Assembly: GCF_020164455.1 (NCBI RefSeq)
Contig: NZ_JAIQWW010000011.1
Span: 120,268 to 184,267 of the forward strand
DNA from: Phyllobacterium chamaecytisi
Lineage (GTDB): Bacteria > Pseudomonadota > Alphaproteobacteria > Rhizobiales > Rhizobiaceae
Length of the DNA: 64,000 nt
Direction of reading: 5' to 3'
Both the position numbers and the translations under genes were made by a program. Within the stretch, counting starts at the first letter, position 1; every line of letters begins with the position of its first letter. Shown here one piece after another: positions 26,995-35,756 of this stretch. Under the pieces are notes generated by a model. It saw nothing but the letters and a program-made list of their open reading frames with translations, was not told the origin of the DNA and did no database searches.

Positions 26995-27888
26995 TCATGA
27001 TACATTATTCTGTTGAACCAGGCGTTGTGCTTTGGCCTTTCGCGATGCGCCGGAAATCACATGAACGATCACCGCAGCGAAAACGATCGATCCACCAAAC
27101 ACTGTACTCCTGCTTGGCACCTCGCTGAACACAAGCCAGACCCAAAATGGCGCCAGGGGAGCGTCGAGAGAACCGATCAGCGCGGTTTCGATCGGCGGAA
27201 GGAGCTTGGCTCCAAGGGTGAAGAGGGCAAGGCCCACGGCAGAAACCAATATGCCGAAAAGCGCAATCAGCATCAGATCATTGGCGGTCACGCCAAGCGG
27301 ATTGCCAAGCGGCCAGCAGACGAGGGAACTGAAGAGAGCCGACAGGCAGGCCGCCGGCATGACAGAAACATCAGGCGAACGGCGGACGATGATCATCAGC
27401 ACCGCCATACAAAGTGTCATGCCAAAAGCGAGAGCATCGCCGAAGACAGTGCCTTCGATGCTGAAACCAACCATGAGTGACACCCCGATCGCAGCAGCGA
27501 TGCTGGCCAGAATGGCGCTCCACGTCGATCTTTCACCGAGAACGAACCAGCCAAGGATCGCGGCCACAAACGGGATGGTTGCATAGATAACAGCGACATG
27601 CGCTACGGTGGTTTCCTTCAAGGCACTGATGAAAAACACCATGCCGAGCGCGGAAATGCCAACGAAAAGCCAACCAGCCTGACCCATGTCGCGGAAGCTC
27701 GCCCAGAACCGGCCGCGCTCGGTAAAGGCTATCACCGTTGCTATGCCGAGCGAACCGAAAATCCCCCTCCATGCGAGAATGGTCCAATTGTCCTGCGGGA
27801 TGACGCGCGTGAACAGACCCGCAAGGCTCCATGCAATGGCCGAGCCGGTTACGAAAATCAGTCCCAATTGATAAGCCGATGGCCTCAT
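26995..27888 (-). CDS. EamA-family (DMT superfamily) transporter
   Basis: The 297-residue protein has about ten predicted membrane helices in two EamA repeats. Repeat one includes AWSLAGLFTRVIP and VIYATIPFVAAILGWFVLGE; repeat two ends with ALIGSLDAPLAPFWVWLVFSE. Members usually export metabolites or amino acids. It stands about 80 bases downstream of the MBL gene's promoter side on the same strand. A 19-bp palindrome sits upstream, so local control is likely. Confidence 0.92.
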   Translation of the reverse strand: MRPSAYQLGLIFVTGSAIAWSLAGLFTRVIPQDNWTILAWRGIFGSLGIATVIAFTERGRFWASFRDMGQAGWLFVGISALGMVFFISALKETTVAHVAVIYATIPFVAAILGWFVLGERSTWSAILASIAAAIGVSLMVGFSIEGTVFGDALAFGMTLCMAVLMIIVRRSPDVSVMPAACLSALFSSLVCWPLGNPLGVTANDLMLIALFGILVSAVGLALFTLGAKLLPPIETALIGSLDAPLAPFWVWLVFSEVPSRSTVFGGSIVFAAVIVHVISGASRKAKAQRLVQQNNVS

Positions 27889-28189
27889 GATTGCCTTGAC
27901 GGTTGGAAGACCGGATACATACCTGATCTAGCGCCGCTGTTGCGCGAGATGACAAGGCTTCGAAAGCCAAAATTGAGATGCTACTGACACGTGATGTCAG
28001 TTGTTGCGTAAGAAACGGCTTATGTAGTTTGTATAACGATCACACAATCTTGATTGCATTGCGCCCCGGCTTAATTGACCCAAGTTGCTGATATATCTAA
28101 CATTGGATTCGTTCTAAGTTCTCGCCAACTTTTGCACGCGCCGAGTATCCCGGCCCCGATGGTTGGACGTTTGATTCCAAGGATTGCCT
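27889..28189. other. divergent intergenic region, EamA transporter and cytochrome c operon
   Basis: About 300 bases without a gene separate two divergent operons. Both promoters should lie here. A 19-bp palindrome at 27983-28001 is the only clear structure I saw. Confidence 0.5.
27983..28001. promoter_or_regulatory. 19-bp palindrome, operator-like
   Basis: ACTGACA (27983-27989) and TGTCAGT (27995-28001) are perfect inverted arms with a 5-base spacer, about 95 bases before the EamA gene start. Its size fits a dimeric regulator; no regulator gene is next to it. Confidence 0.45.
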
Positions 28190-29563
28190 GTGAAATTCGG
28201 TCGTTTTCTTACCGGTCTTGGAGCGCTGATCGTTGTCGGTGTTGCGGGTGTTTTTGTTTACGCGTGGAGGCCGGAAATTGCTCCAATCAAACCACCAGAA
28301 CGTGCATCCTTCGATCAGGCCTTGATTGAGCATGGGGCGAAACTCGCCGCCGTCGGCAACTGCACGGCTTGCCATACCAATCCCGGCGGAAAATCCTTTG
28401 CCGGCGGGCTGACCATTCCAACACCGTTCGGGACGATCTATTCCAGCAACATCACGCCCGACGCGGAGACCGGTATAGGAACATGGTCGGAAGCGGCTTT
28501 TCAGCGGGCCATGCGCGATGGTGTCGGACGCAAGGGCGAGCATCTCTATCCCGCTTTCCCGTATGATCACTTCACCAATGTCTCGGATGACGACAACCGT
28601 GCGCTGTATGCTTTCCTGATGACACGTCAGCCAGTGAAAGCCACGCCGCCACCGAATGAACTGCCTTTTCCCTTGAACGTGCGTCTGGTTCTGGCTGGCT
28701 GGAAGATGCTGTTCTTCAGGGATGGCGCCTATCAGGCCGATGCAGGCCAAAACGAGGAATGGAACCGTGGTGCCTATCTGGTCAATGGCCTGGGCCATTG
28801 CGGTGCGTGCCATACACCGCGCAATTCGCTTGGTGCCGAAAAGGTTTCATTGCACCTTGCCGGCGGCGAAGCCGAGGGTTGGAGCGCCTTCGCGCTCAAC
28901 GGATCGTCGCCCGCGCCTGTGGTCTGGGACAAGGATAGCCTCTACACCTATTTGCGGCAGGGCTGGCACCCGGATCACGGCGTCGCTAATGGCCCCATGG
29001 GTGAAGTTACCGGAAATCTCGGACTGCTGCCCGACAGCGATATTCGTGCAATGTCGACTTACATCGCATCGATCATGGGCGAACCTTCCGCGGAGCGTCG
29101 CGCCAAGTCAGACAAACTCCTAGAAGAGATAAAATCGGGCCCGATCACGTCTGCGATAAGCAACGATCCATCGTCAGGCGGAAAAGGGGCTGCGATCTAT
29201 AAGGCTGCCTGTGCCGCTTGCCATGAAAACGGCCGGCCGCAACCTTTCGGTGGACTTGATCTGCGGCTCAGCTCCACGGTGCATGCACCAGACGCGCAAA
29301 ACGCCATCAACATGGTGCTCTACGGTCTTCCAGCAGCAAATGGTCGGACGAGCGCTATCATGCCAGGTTTCGCCGATGTGCTGACAAACGATCAGCTGAA
29401 CGATCTGCTTGGCCATCTGCGCCAGCATTTTACTGATCAGCCAGCGTGGACCGATGTCGTCCAACGCGCAGCCGATACCAGAAACGGTAAATACCATGTC
29501 AGCGTCCGGCCCTCCGACGGGATCGAGCGCGGCCCCAGCAATATAGGAGCGGAGGATCAGTGA
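28190..29563 (+). CDS. tri-heme cytochrome c subunit of a molybdenum hydroxylase
   Basis: The 457-residue protein has an N-terminal membrane anchor (about 5-25) and three CxxCH heme sites: NCTACHTN, GHCGACHTPRN and AACAACHENG. This layout matches cytochrome subunits of periplasmic alcohol, aldehyde or nicotinate dehydrogenases. GTG at 28190 is chosen because AAGGA lies six bases before it; a TTG at 28184 would abut that site. It overlaps the 2Fe-2S gene by one base and probably passes electrons from it to the respiratory chain. Confidence 0.9.
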   Translation: MKFGRFLTGLGALIVVGVAGVFVYAWRPEIAPIKPPERASFDQALIEHGAKLAAVGNCTACHTNPGGKSFAGGLTIPTPFGTIYSSNITPDAETGIGTWSEAAFQRAMRDGVGRKGEHLYPAFPYDHFTNVSDDDNRALYAFLMTRQPVKATPPPNELPFPLNVRLVLAGWKMLFFRDGAYQADAGQNEEWNRGAYLVNGLGHCGACHTPRNSLGAEKVSLHLAGGEAEGWSAFALNGSSPAPVVWDKDSLYTYLRQGWHPDHGVANGPMGEVTGNLGLLPDSDIRAMSTYIASIMGEPSAERRAKSDKLLEEIKSGPITSAISNDPSSGGKGAAIYKAACAACHENGRPQPFGGLDLRLSSTVHAPDAQNAINMVLYGLPAANGRTSAIMPGFADVLTNDQLNDLLGHLRQHFTDQPAWTDVVQRAADTRNGKYHVSVRPSDGIERGPSNIGAEDQ

Positions 29564-30057
29564 TGAAACTCAACGTCAATGGCAGCACGCACGAAGTGGA
29601 TGCCGATCCCGCGACGCCGCTGCTCTATGTCTTGCGCAACGACCTCGAACTCAACGCTGCCAAGTTCGGTTGTGGACTGGGGCAATGCGGTGCCTGCACC
29701 GTGATGGTGGACGGGAAGGCAATCTTCTCCTGCCTGACACCGATCCTCTTGCTTGAGGGACGCGAGATCAAGACTGTGGAGGGCCTCGGAACCATCGATA
29801 GTCCTGGCCCGATGCAACAGGCATTTATCGAAGAACAGGCTGCGCAATGCGGCTATTGCATTCCCGGGATGATGATGCGCGCCCAGGCATTGCTGCAATC
29901 GAAGCCCGATGCGAGCGATGCGGAAATCCAAGTGACGCTTGAACCGAATTTGTGCCGGTGCGGAACGCATTTGCGTATTCTCAAAGCCGTGAAACGCGCA
30001 CGGGAATTGATGAAAACAGCAGCCATGACACCTGCAAGCGGCGAAAGGAAAGTCTGA
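29563..30057 (+). CDS. 2Fe-2S subunit of molybdenum hydroxylase (IorA-like)
   Basis: The 164-residue protein has two iron-sulfur clusters: the plant-type one in CGLGQCGACTV with a later FSC, and the helical-domain one in QCGYCIPGM and LCRCGTH. It is the small subunit of xanthine-oxidase-family enzymes such as isoquinoline 1-oxidoreductase or aldehyde dehydrogenase. Its ATG lies in the cytochrome stop (TGATG) and its stop overlaps the large subunit ATG, so the three genes are strictly coupled. Confidence 0.95.
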   Translation: MKLNVNGSTHEVDADPATPLLYVLRNDLELNAAKFGCGLGQCGACTVMVDGKAIFSCLTPILLLEGREIKTVEGLGTIDSPGPMQQAFIEEQAAQCGYCIPGMMMRAQALLQSKPDASDAEIQVTLEPNLCRCGTHLRILKAVKRARELMKTAAMTPASGERKV

Positions 30058-32318
30058 TGAACGCTCCCCGCTTACCGAATGTTACGCGCCGCAACCTGTT
30101 GTTGGGTACCGGGGCGCTGGTCGTCAGTTTTTCGCTGAAAGACCATGCCTTCGCCCAGGAGGGCGAACTCAATGTACCGGCGAAACCACCAGAACCGGTA
30201 GCGGCCGGTCCCAAGCTGCCCGGTAGCCTGGCCGATACGCCTTCACTGGACGCATGGATCCGGATCGATGCGGATAGCTCGGTTACGGTCTATACCGGCA
30301 AGGCAGAACTCGGGCAGGGAACCAAGACGTCGCTGCGTCAGATCGCGGCGGAAGAACTCGAAGTTCCGCCTGCGTCGATCAATCTGATCACTGCTGATAC
30401 GGCGATCACCCCGGACGAAGGCTTCACCGCCGGCAGCCAGACGGTCCAGAACAGTGGCACGGCAATCCGCAATGCCGCGGCGCAGGTACGCGAGATCCTG
30501 ATCCAGCAAGCCAGCGGCAAATTGCAAGTTCCTGCCGATCAGCTCAAGGCGCAGAATGGCCGTATTGCCGGACCTGATGGCAAGTCGATCGGATATGGCG
30601 AAGTGGTCATGACCGATATGCTGCATGTGGACGCGCAGCCGAAGTCAAAGCTCAAGTCCCCGGACGCTTATGAATATATTGGCAAGCCGTTCGCGCGTGT
30701 GGATATCCCGGCCAAGGTTACCGGCGGTCCGGCATATGTACAGGATATGCGGCTGCCGGGGATGTTGCATGCCCGCGTTGTCCGCCCGCCCAGTTGGTTC
30801 GCGACGCTGAAGGATATCGATACCGCCTCCATCAAGGCGATGCCGGGTGTGGTTGCTGTTATTCGCGATGGCAATTTTCTCGCGGTGGCTGCGGAGAAGG
30901 AGTTTCAGGCCGTACAAGCCATGCGGGCTCTGACGGGCCTTGCCGAGTGGGAAGAAAAGCCTCGCTTGCCGAACGAGCAGGATCTACCCGCCGTTCTGCA
31001 AAGGAGCGAAAGCGAGCAGGGCGTCGTCGCCGAGGCCGGCGGTGATTTTACTGGCGGCGTAAAGACATTCAGCGCTCAGTTTATGCGGCCATATCAGATG
31101 CATGCATCGATCGGACCCTCGTGCTCCGTGGCTCATCTCGACAACGGCACGATGACCGTGTGGACCCATACCCAGGGTGTTTATCCGGACCGCAAGGCGA
31201 TCGCGCAAATGCTCGGCATGCCTCTGGACAAGGTACGCTGCATCCATACGGAAGGGTCAGGCTGCTATGGACACAACGGCGCCGACGATGCAGCCGGCGA
31301 CGCGGCATTGATTGCGCGCGCCCTTCCAGGCCGACCTGTCAAGGTACAGTGGATGCGTGATCAGGAGCACCTATGGGAACCCTATGGTCCGGCTATGCTG
31401 ACCAAGGTCAGCGCATCACTCGATGCGTCAGGCAAGATCGTCAATTGGAAGTACGACCTATGGAGCAACACCCACTCGGCAAGGCCGGGCAGTGCGGGCG
31501 CACTGCTACCCGGGCAACTGATGGAACCGGGCTATCCACCAGACAAACCCGTGATGAGCATCACGCCGCTTGGCAACGGCGATCGCAACGCCATACCGCT
31601 TTATTCCATCCCCAATCTGCGGGTGCTTTGGCACTTCATCGCCGATATGCCAGTGCGGGTTTCTTCGCTACGGGGGCTGGGCGCCTACGCAAACGTGTTT
31701 TCGATTGAAAGTTTCATGGATCAACTGGCGAAGGAAGCAGGAGCGGATCCGGTCGAGTTCCGCCTCAAGCACATGGAGGATCCAAGGGCGCGCAAGGTGA
31801 TCTCGACGGCGGCCGAGGCTTTCAACTGGTCGAGCAATCCCATGCCAGAAGGACGTGGCCGGGGATTTGCCTTTGCCAAATACAAGAACCATGCCGCCTA
31901 TCTGGCACTGGCGATGGAGATCGATGTCGACAAGGAAACGGGCAAGATCCGCGTACCGCGCATCGTTTCCGCTGTCGATTGCGGTGAGGCGGCGGCTCCC
32001 GACAGCATCCGCAACCAGACGGAGGGCGGCATCATCCAGTCGTTGAGCTGGACGATGTATGAAGAGGTCAATTTCGACAATACGCGGATTAGGAGTTCAG
32101 ATTGGTCGACCTATCCGATCCTGCGGTTCAGTGCTGTACCGGGCACTCTTGATGTCCATATTGTGGATAATCCCGGTTCGCCCTATCTCGGCGTCGCCGA
32201 GGCTGCGCAGGGACCGACATCCGCTGCACTTGCCAACGCACTCGCCAATGCGACAGGCAAGCGTCTTTACAATCTACCTTTTTCGCCGGCGCGGGTGAAA
32301 GCAACGCTCGGAGTTTGA
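30057..32318 (+). CDS. molybdopterin-binding large subunit (IorB-like), Tat-exported
   Basis: The 753-residue protein starts with a Tat signal (VTRRNLLLGTGALVVSF, cleavage after about residue 28). It has two halves of the xanthine dehydrogenase large-subunit fold, with VYTGKAELGQGTKTS and GCYGHNGADDAAGDAAL as cofactor loops. Near the C-terminus GVAEAAQGP takes the place of the more common GxGE(P) active-site loop; the glutamate is kept. Export fits the membrane-bound cytochrome. The substrate is an aldehyde or N-heterocycle, not deducible. Confidence 0.93.
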   Translation: MNAPRLPNVTRRNLLLGTGALVVSFSLKDHAFAQEGELNVPAKPPEPVAAGPKLPGSLADTPSLDAWIRIDADSSVTVYTGKAELGQGTKTSLRQIAAEELEVPPASINLITADTAITPDEGFTAGSQTVQNSGTAIRNAAAQVREILIQQASGKLQVPADQLKAQNGRIAGPDGKSIGYGEVVMTDMLHVDAQPKSKLKSPDAYEYIGKPFARVDIPAKVTGGPAYVQDMRLPGMLHARVVRPPSWFATLKDIDTASIKAMPGVVAVIRDGNFLAVAAEKEFQAVQAMRALTGLAEWEEKPRLPNEQDLPAVLQRSESEQGVVAEAGGDFTGGVKTFSAQFMRPYQMHASIGPSCSVAHLDNGTMTVWTHTQGVYPDRKAIAQMLGMPLDKVRCIHTEGSGCYGHNGADDAAGDAALIARALPGRPVKVQWMRDQEHLWEPYGPAMLTKVSASLDASGKIVNWKYDLWSNTHSARPGSAGALLPGQLMEPGYPPDKPVMSITPLGNGDRNAIPLYSIPNLRVLWHFIADMPVRVSSLRGLGAYANVFSIESFMDQLAKEAGADPVEFRLKHMEDPRARKVISTAAEAFNWSSNPMPEGRGRGFAFAKYKNHAAYLALAMEIDVDKETGKIRVPRIVSAVDCGEAAAPDSIRNQTEGGIIQSLSWTMYEEVNFDNTRIRSSDWSTYPILRFSAVPGTLDVHIVDNPGSPYLGVAEAAQGPTSAALANALANATGKRLYNLPFSPARVKATLGV

Positions 32319-32463
32319 CACGACTTCAGCGTAACCTGATTTGGCTGGAGCCTCTTGCATCATGCGGTCTTGATTGGTGGGATGCCCTGTCGCATAACTG
32401 CGGCGCATTCATCCGCAGCCACCATTCGCAGCGCGCCACGCCACAGATATCAGGAATCAGACC

Positions 32464-33618
32464 ATGCCAAATACAATCGTGCCCAGCTCCGGTGTTCTTG
32501 TCGGTCGCGCCAAAATTCCCGGCCATGCCACCCCGCGGATTGTTGCGGTGCGTGATGGCGTGGTTTTCGATATCACTGCCAAAGCAGCGCCAACCGTGCG
32601 TGATATTGCCGAACTCGACAATCCAGCCAGTTATGTTTCCGGAACTGCGGGGACAAAGCTTGGTGACGTAGACGCCATCATCGAGAACAGCTGGACGGAG
32701 AAACATGACCCGGCGCTTCCTGCGCTGCTTTCCCCGATAGATCTGCAGGCTGTAAAAGCATCAGGCGTGACCTTCGTCGCTTCCTTGCTCGAGCGGGTCA
32801 TCGAGGAGCAGGCGAAAGGTGACAAGGCAAAGGCTGATTCACTGCGTGAGGACGTTCTCAAACTTATCGGTGCGGACCTCTCAAAGATCGTGCCCGGTTC
32901 CCCGGCGGCGATGCAGGTCAAGGAGGCATTGATCGCCCGCGGCGTCTGGAGCCAGTACCTCGAAGTCGGGATCGGTCCCGATGCGGAGATCTTCACCAAG
33001 GGTCAGCCCATGTCGACTGTGGGCTTCGGAGCCGATGTCGGACTGCACCCGATTTCGAGCTGGAACAATCCGGAGCCCGAAATCGTGCTGGTCGTTTCAA
33101 GTGCCGGGCGGATCGTTGGTGCAACACTCGGCAACGACGTCAATCTACGCGATGTGGAAGGGCGCTCGGCGTTGTTGCTGGGCAAGGCAAAAGACAACAA
33201 TGCCTCGGGCTCTGTCGGACCATTTGTCCGCCTGTTCGATGGTGATTTCACCATAGAGACTGTCAAGGCGGCGGAACTCAGCATGCGCGTTGAGGGAGAG
33301 GACGGGTTTGTGCTTGATGGCCATTCAAGCATGGCGAAAATATCACGCACACCGGAATCGCTGGTCGAAGCCACGATCGGGCAGCACCATCAGTATCCGG
33401 ACGGTCTTGTGCTCTACCTCGGCACGATGTTCGCGCCGGTCAAGGATCGCGACGGGCCTGGCAAGGGCTTCACCCATAAGATGAACGACGTCGTTTCTAT
33501 CTCGACGCCGTCGTTGGGAACATTGTCGAACCGCGTCCGGCTTTCGACCGAATGTGCCCCATGGACATATGGCGCGAGCCATCTGCTGCGTGATCTCGCG
33601 AAAGCTGACCTGCTCTAG
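32464..33618 (+). CDS. fumarylacetoacetate hydrolase (FAH) family protein
   Basis: The 384-residue protein has an FAH-type fold with metal and substrate motifs GFGADVGLHPISSWNNPEPE, EGRSALLLGKAKDNNASGS and LVLYLGTMFAPVKDRDGPG. Family members include FAH, ureidoglycolate lyase-like and 2-keto-3-deoxy-sugar-acid dehydratases. The motif NPEPE with a long N-terminal half is closer to the sugar-acid dehydratase branch than to tyrosine-pathway FAH. It lies 145 bases after the hydroxylase genes in the same direction and may process their product. Confidence 0.88.
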   Translation: MPNTIVPSSGVLVGRAKIPGHATPRIVAVRDGVVFDITAKAAPTVRDIAELDNPASYVSGTAGTKLGDVDAIIENSWTEKHDPALPALLSPIDLQAVKASGVTFVASLLERVIEEQAKGDKAKADSLREDVLKLIGADLSKIVPGSPAAMQVKEALIARGVWSQYLEVGIGPDAEIFTKGQPMSTVGFGADVGLHPISSWNNPEPEIVLVVSSAGRIVGATLGNDVNLRDVEGRSALLLGKAKDNNASGSVGPFVRLFDGDFTIETVKAAELSMRVEGEDGFVLDGHSSMAKISRTPESLVEATIGQHHQYPDGLVLYLGTMFAPVKDRDGPGKGFTHKMNDVVSISTPSLGTLSNRVRLSTECAPWTYGASHLLRDLAKADLL

Positions 33619-33629
33619 ATAGCCTGTTG

Positions 33630-34568
33630 CTAAGTCCAGAAGTAACGAACCATGTGAAAGAAGATCGGGGCGGCAAAGACCAGACTGTCGGCCCGGTCAA
33701 GCATGCCGCCATGGCCCTCGATCATGTGGCCCCAATCCTTGACGCCACGATCGCGCTTTATCGCCGAGGCAACCAATCCGCCGAAGAATCCCATGATGCA
33801 GGCAAGCCCGGCCATCAGGCCGGCTTGCAGAGGAGTGAAAGGCGTCAGCCAATAAAGCGCGGCTCCGAGCAGTGACGCGCTGATGACACCACCAATCAGA
33901 CCCTCCCACGTTTTCGAGGGGGATATTTTTGGCGCGACCTTGTTCCTGCCGAAGAGCTTGCCGAAGACATATTGCAGCACATCGCTGCCCTGCACAGTGG
34001 CGATCAGAAATGCGATGAGCAGGAGCCCTTTGCCTTCGAAACCGGGTATCGGAAGTGTCAGCAGAGCGGGTACATGGCTGAGGCAATAGACCGAGAGCAT
34101 GATACCCCATTGCTGCTCGCTGACGCGTTCGAGGAACCGCTCCGTGTCGCCGGAGATCGCTGTCAGAGCGGGCATCGCAAGGAAGCAATAGACCGGCACG
34201 AAGATCGAGAACATTCCGTACCATTCGATCCAGAGCAGATAGTATTGAACCGGGATAATGACCAAAAACATACCGAGCAGTATCCAGTGGTCACCGCGGC
34301 GCGTGTGTGTCAGCGTCACGTATTCGCGCAAGGCCGCAAAAGAAACAAAGGCGAACAGCAGGATGACGCCTCCCTTGCCGAAAAGGAATGCAATGGAGAT
34401 GGTGGCGATCATGATCCACCACGCCTTGATCCGCGAGTTCAAATTGGCGAGTGTTGAAGGCAGAACATCGCCTTTGCGTGTGCTCTTCCAGCTCAGCATG
34501 GTCGCGACGGCGCTAGCGGCCGTCAATATGCCAAGGAGGCCAAGGAACAGCCATATCGTTTCAGCCAT
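33630..34568 (-). CDS. CdsA-like phosphatidate cytidylyltransferase
   Basis: The 312-residue protein has about eight membrane helices. Its C-terminal half carries the CdsA signature: KISPSKTWEGLIGG, then SAIKRDRGVKDWGHMIEGHGGMLDRADSL. It makes CDP-diacylglycerol from phosphatidate and CTP. ATG at 34568 (MAETIWLF) is selected, overlapping the acyltransferase gene by 8 bases; a longer frame upstream lies inside that gene. E. coli YnbB is a similar second CdsA, so this may be a non-essential paralogue. Confidence 0.92.
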   Translation of the reverse strand: MAETIWLFLGLLGILTAASAVATMLSWKSTRKGDVLPSTLANLNSRIKAWWIMIATISIAFLFGKGGVILLFAFVSFAALREYVTLTHTRRGDHWILLGMFLVIIPVQYYLLWIEWYGMFSIFVPVYCFLAMPALTAISGDTERFLERVSEQQWGIMLSVYCLSHVPALLTLPIPGFEGKGLLLIAFLIATVQGSDVLQYVFGKLFGRNKVAPKISPSKTWEGLIGGVISASLLGAALYWLTPFTPLQAGLMAGLACIMGFFGGLVASAIKRDRGVKDWGHMIEGHGGMLDRADSLVFAAPIFFHMVRYFWT

Positions 34569-35220
34569 GGTTGAGCGACCTCTGGTGTTCCGGGTTAAGC
34601 TCAAGCAAAGCCTGCCGCGCCCTGTCGAGAAAAGCATGACGATCTTCAGCGGGCGAGAGCTCGACGGGCGCGCCGAAGATGACGCGGCAAAGCAACGGCA
34701 CCGGTAGAAAAGCACCCTTGGGAAGAACGCGCGACATGTTTTCGATCCAGCACGGAACGAGTTCGACATCGGGCCGGGCGAAGGCCAGGTTGTATAGGCC
34801 CGAGCGGAAACGCAGCAGTGGCTCATCGGTCATGTTGCGTGTGCCTTCGGGAAAGATGATTAGCGAGTGGCCATCTTCGAGCGCGTTCAGCATTATGACC
34901 ATCGGGTCTTGCTCACGCTCCACCCAGTTCCGCTCGACAAGTACCGTATTGAGCAGGTCACGGGCCAGGACATGCCGGATCCTGGTTTTCCGCCAGTAAT
35001 CAGCTCCGGCGACCGCACGGGTGCGTTCGCGCTCTTCCGGGAGCAGGCATGTGGAAAGCAGAATGAAATCGCCGTGACTGGCGTGATTGGCGAAATAGAT
35101 TCGCTGGCGCTTCGATGGCGTACAGCCCTGCCAAATCGGCCGCACGCCGGTTATGGCACGCGCGACGCCAGCAAGCACCATGGCAGCCGCTCGCCGCAAT
35201 AGCGGTTTGTTTTCGATCAT
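34561..35220 (-). CDS. 1-acyl-glycerol-phosphate acyltransferase (PlsC-like)
   Basis: The 219-residue protein shows the acyltransferase motifs YFANHASHGDFI (HxxxxD) and LIIFPEGTRN (PEGT). It should acylate lysophosphatidate or another lysophospholipid at the inner membrane. ATG at 35220 has GGAGGGGG before it; a longer start at 35259 would overlap the upstream membrane-protein gene. Together with the CdsA-like gene it can supply CDP-diacylglycerol. Confidence 0.9.
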   Translation of the reverse strand: MIENKPLLRRAAAMVLAGVARAITGVRPIWQGCTPSKRQRIYFANHASHGDFILLSTCLLPEERERTRAVAGADYWRKTRIRHVLARDLLNTVLVERNWVEREQDPMVIMLNALEDGHSLIIFPEGTRNMTDEPLLRFRSGLYNLAFARPDVELVPCWIENMSRVLPKGAFLPVPLLCRVIFGAPVELSPAEDRHAFLDRARQALLELNPEHQRSLNHG

Positions 35221-35239
35221 ATGCCCCCTCCGGTTGTCT

Positions 35240-35671
35240 TTAACCGGTCCACAACCCATAGGCTGTTATCGCAGCGAATAAAGCAAGAAAAGCCGCAAAA
35301 GCAAGGTGCAGTTTCATCAAGAGGCCGTTGGTTCGTGTCATGCGCGCCTGCAAAGGTCGCGTCCTATCCGGCCGCTTTCGTAAATGCATCCGCGCGAGAA
35401 TGTCATCTACCGCGCGGCAGCCTTCGGTCTCATCGTCATGGGATGCGATAAAGCGAAACAGCGCGGCATCGAAACGAAGGTAGACGGCCAGGAAAAGGGT
35501 CAACAACCCGCCGATGATCAACAGGGGCCAGAGCCAGCTGAAAAGCGGACCTCCCGCATCACCGATGATGGACGATACGACCAGAAGGACACATGTAAAA
35601 AATCCATAGGTATGCGCCCGGTGTTTCAATCGGGCCGCGAAAGTGGCGGCGTCTTCCTCCATAGAAATCAT
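35240..35671 (-). CDS. small membrane protein of the phospholipid cluster (143 aa)
   Basis: The 143-residue protein has two hydrophobic pairs: about residues 22-65 (TCVLLVVSSII and PLLIIGGLLTLFLAVYL) and the last 25 residues. A basic cytoplasmic loop lies between them. No family is recognised, though YnbC/YnbD-like clusters in other bacteria also carry uncharacterised membrane proteins. It ends 20 bases before the acyltransferase gene and is probably the first gene of the operon. Confidence 0.7.
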   Translation of the reverse strand: MISMEEDAATFAARLKHRAHTYGFFTCVLLVVSSIIGDAGGPLFSWLWPLLIIGGLLTLFLAVYLRFDAALFRFIASHDDETEGCRAVDDILARMHLRKRPDRTRPLQARMTRTNGLLMKLHLAFAAFLALFAAITAYGLWTG

Positions 35672-35756
35672 CCCATTTGATTGTGCCTTATGGCTTGTTG
35701 TTACTTATGATCCAGGAGGGGACGGATTTCAAATCAGTTCGGTATGCACGAAACAT

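Noticed and set aside
34569..34826. N-terminal extension of the CdsA-like protein
   Set aside because: The extra 86 residues overlap the acyltransferase gene in another frame and are not membrane-like. The ATG at 34568 gives a normal CdsA length.
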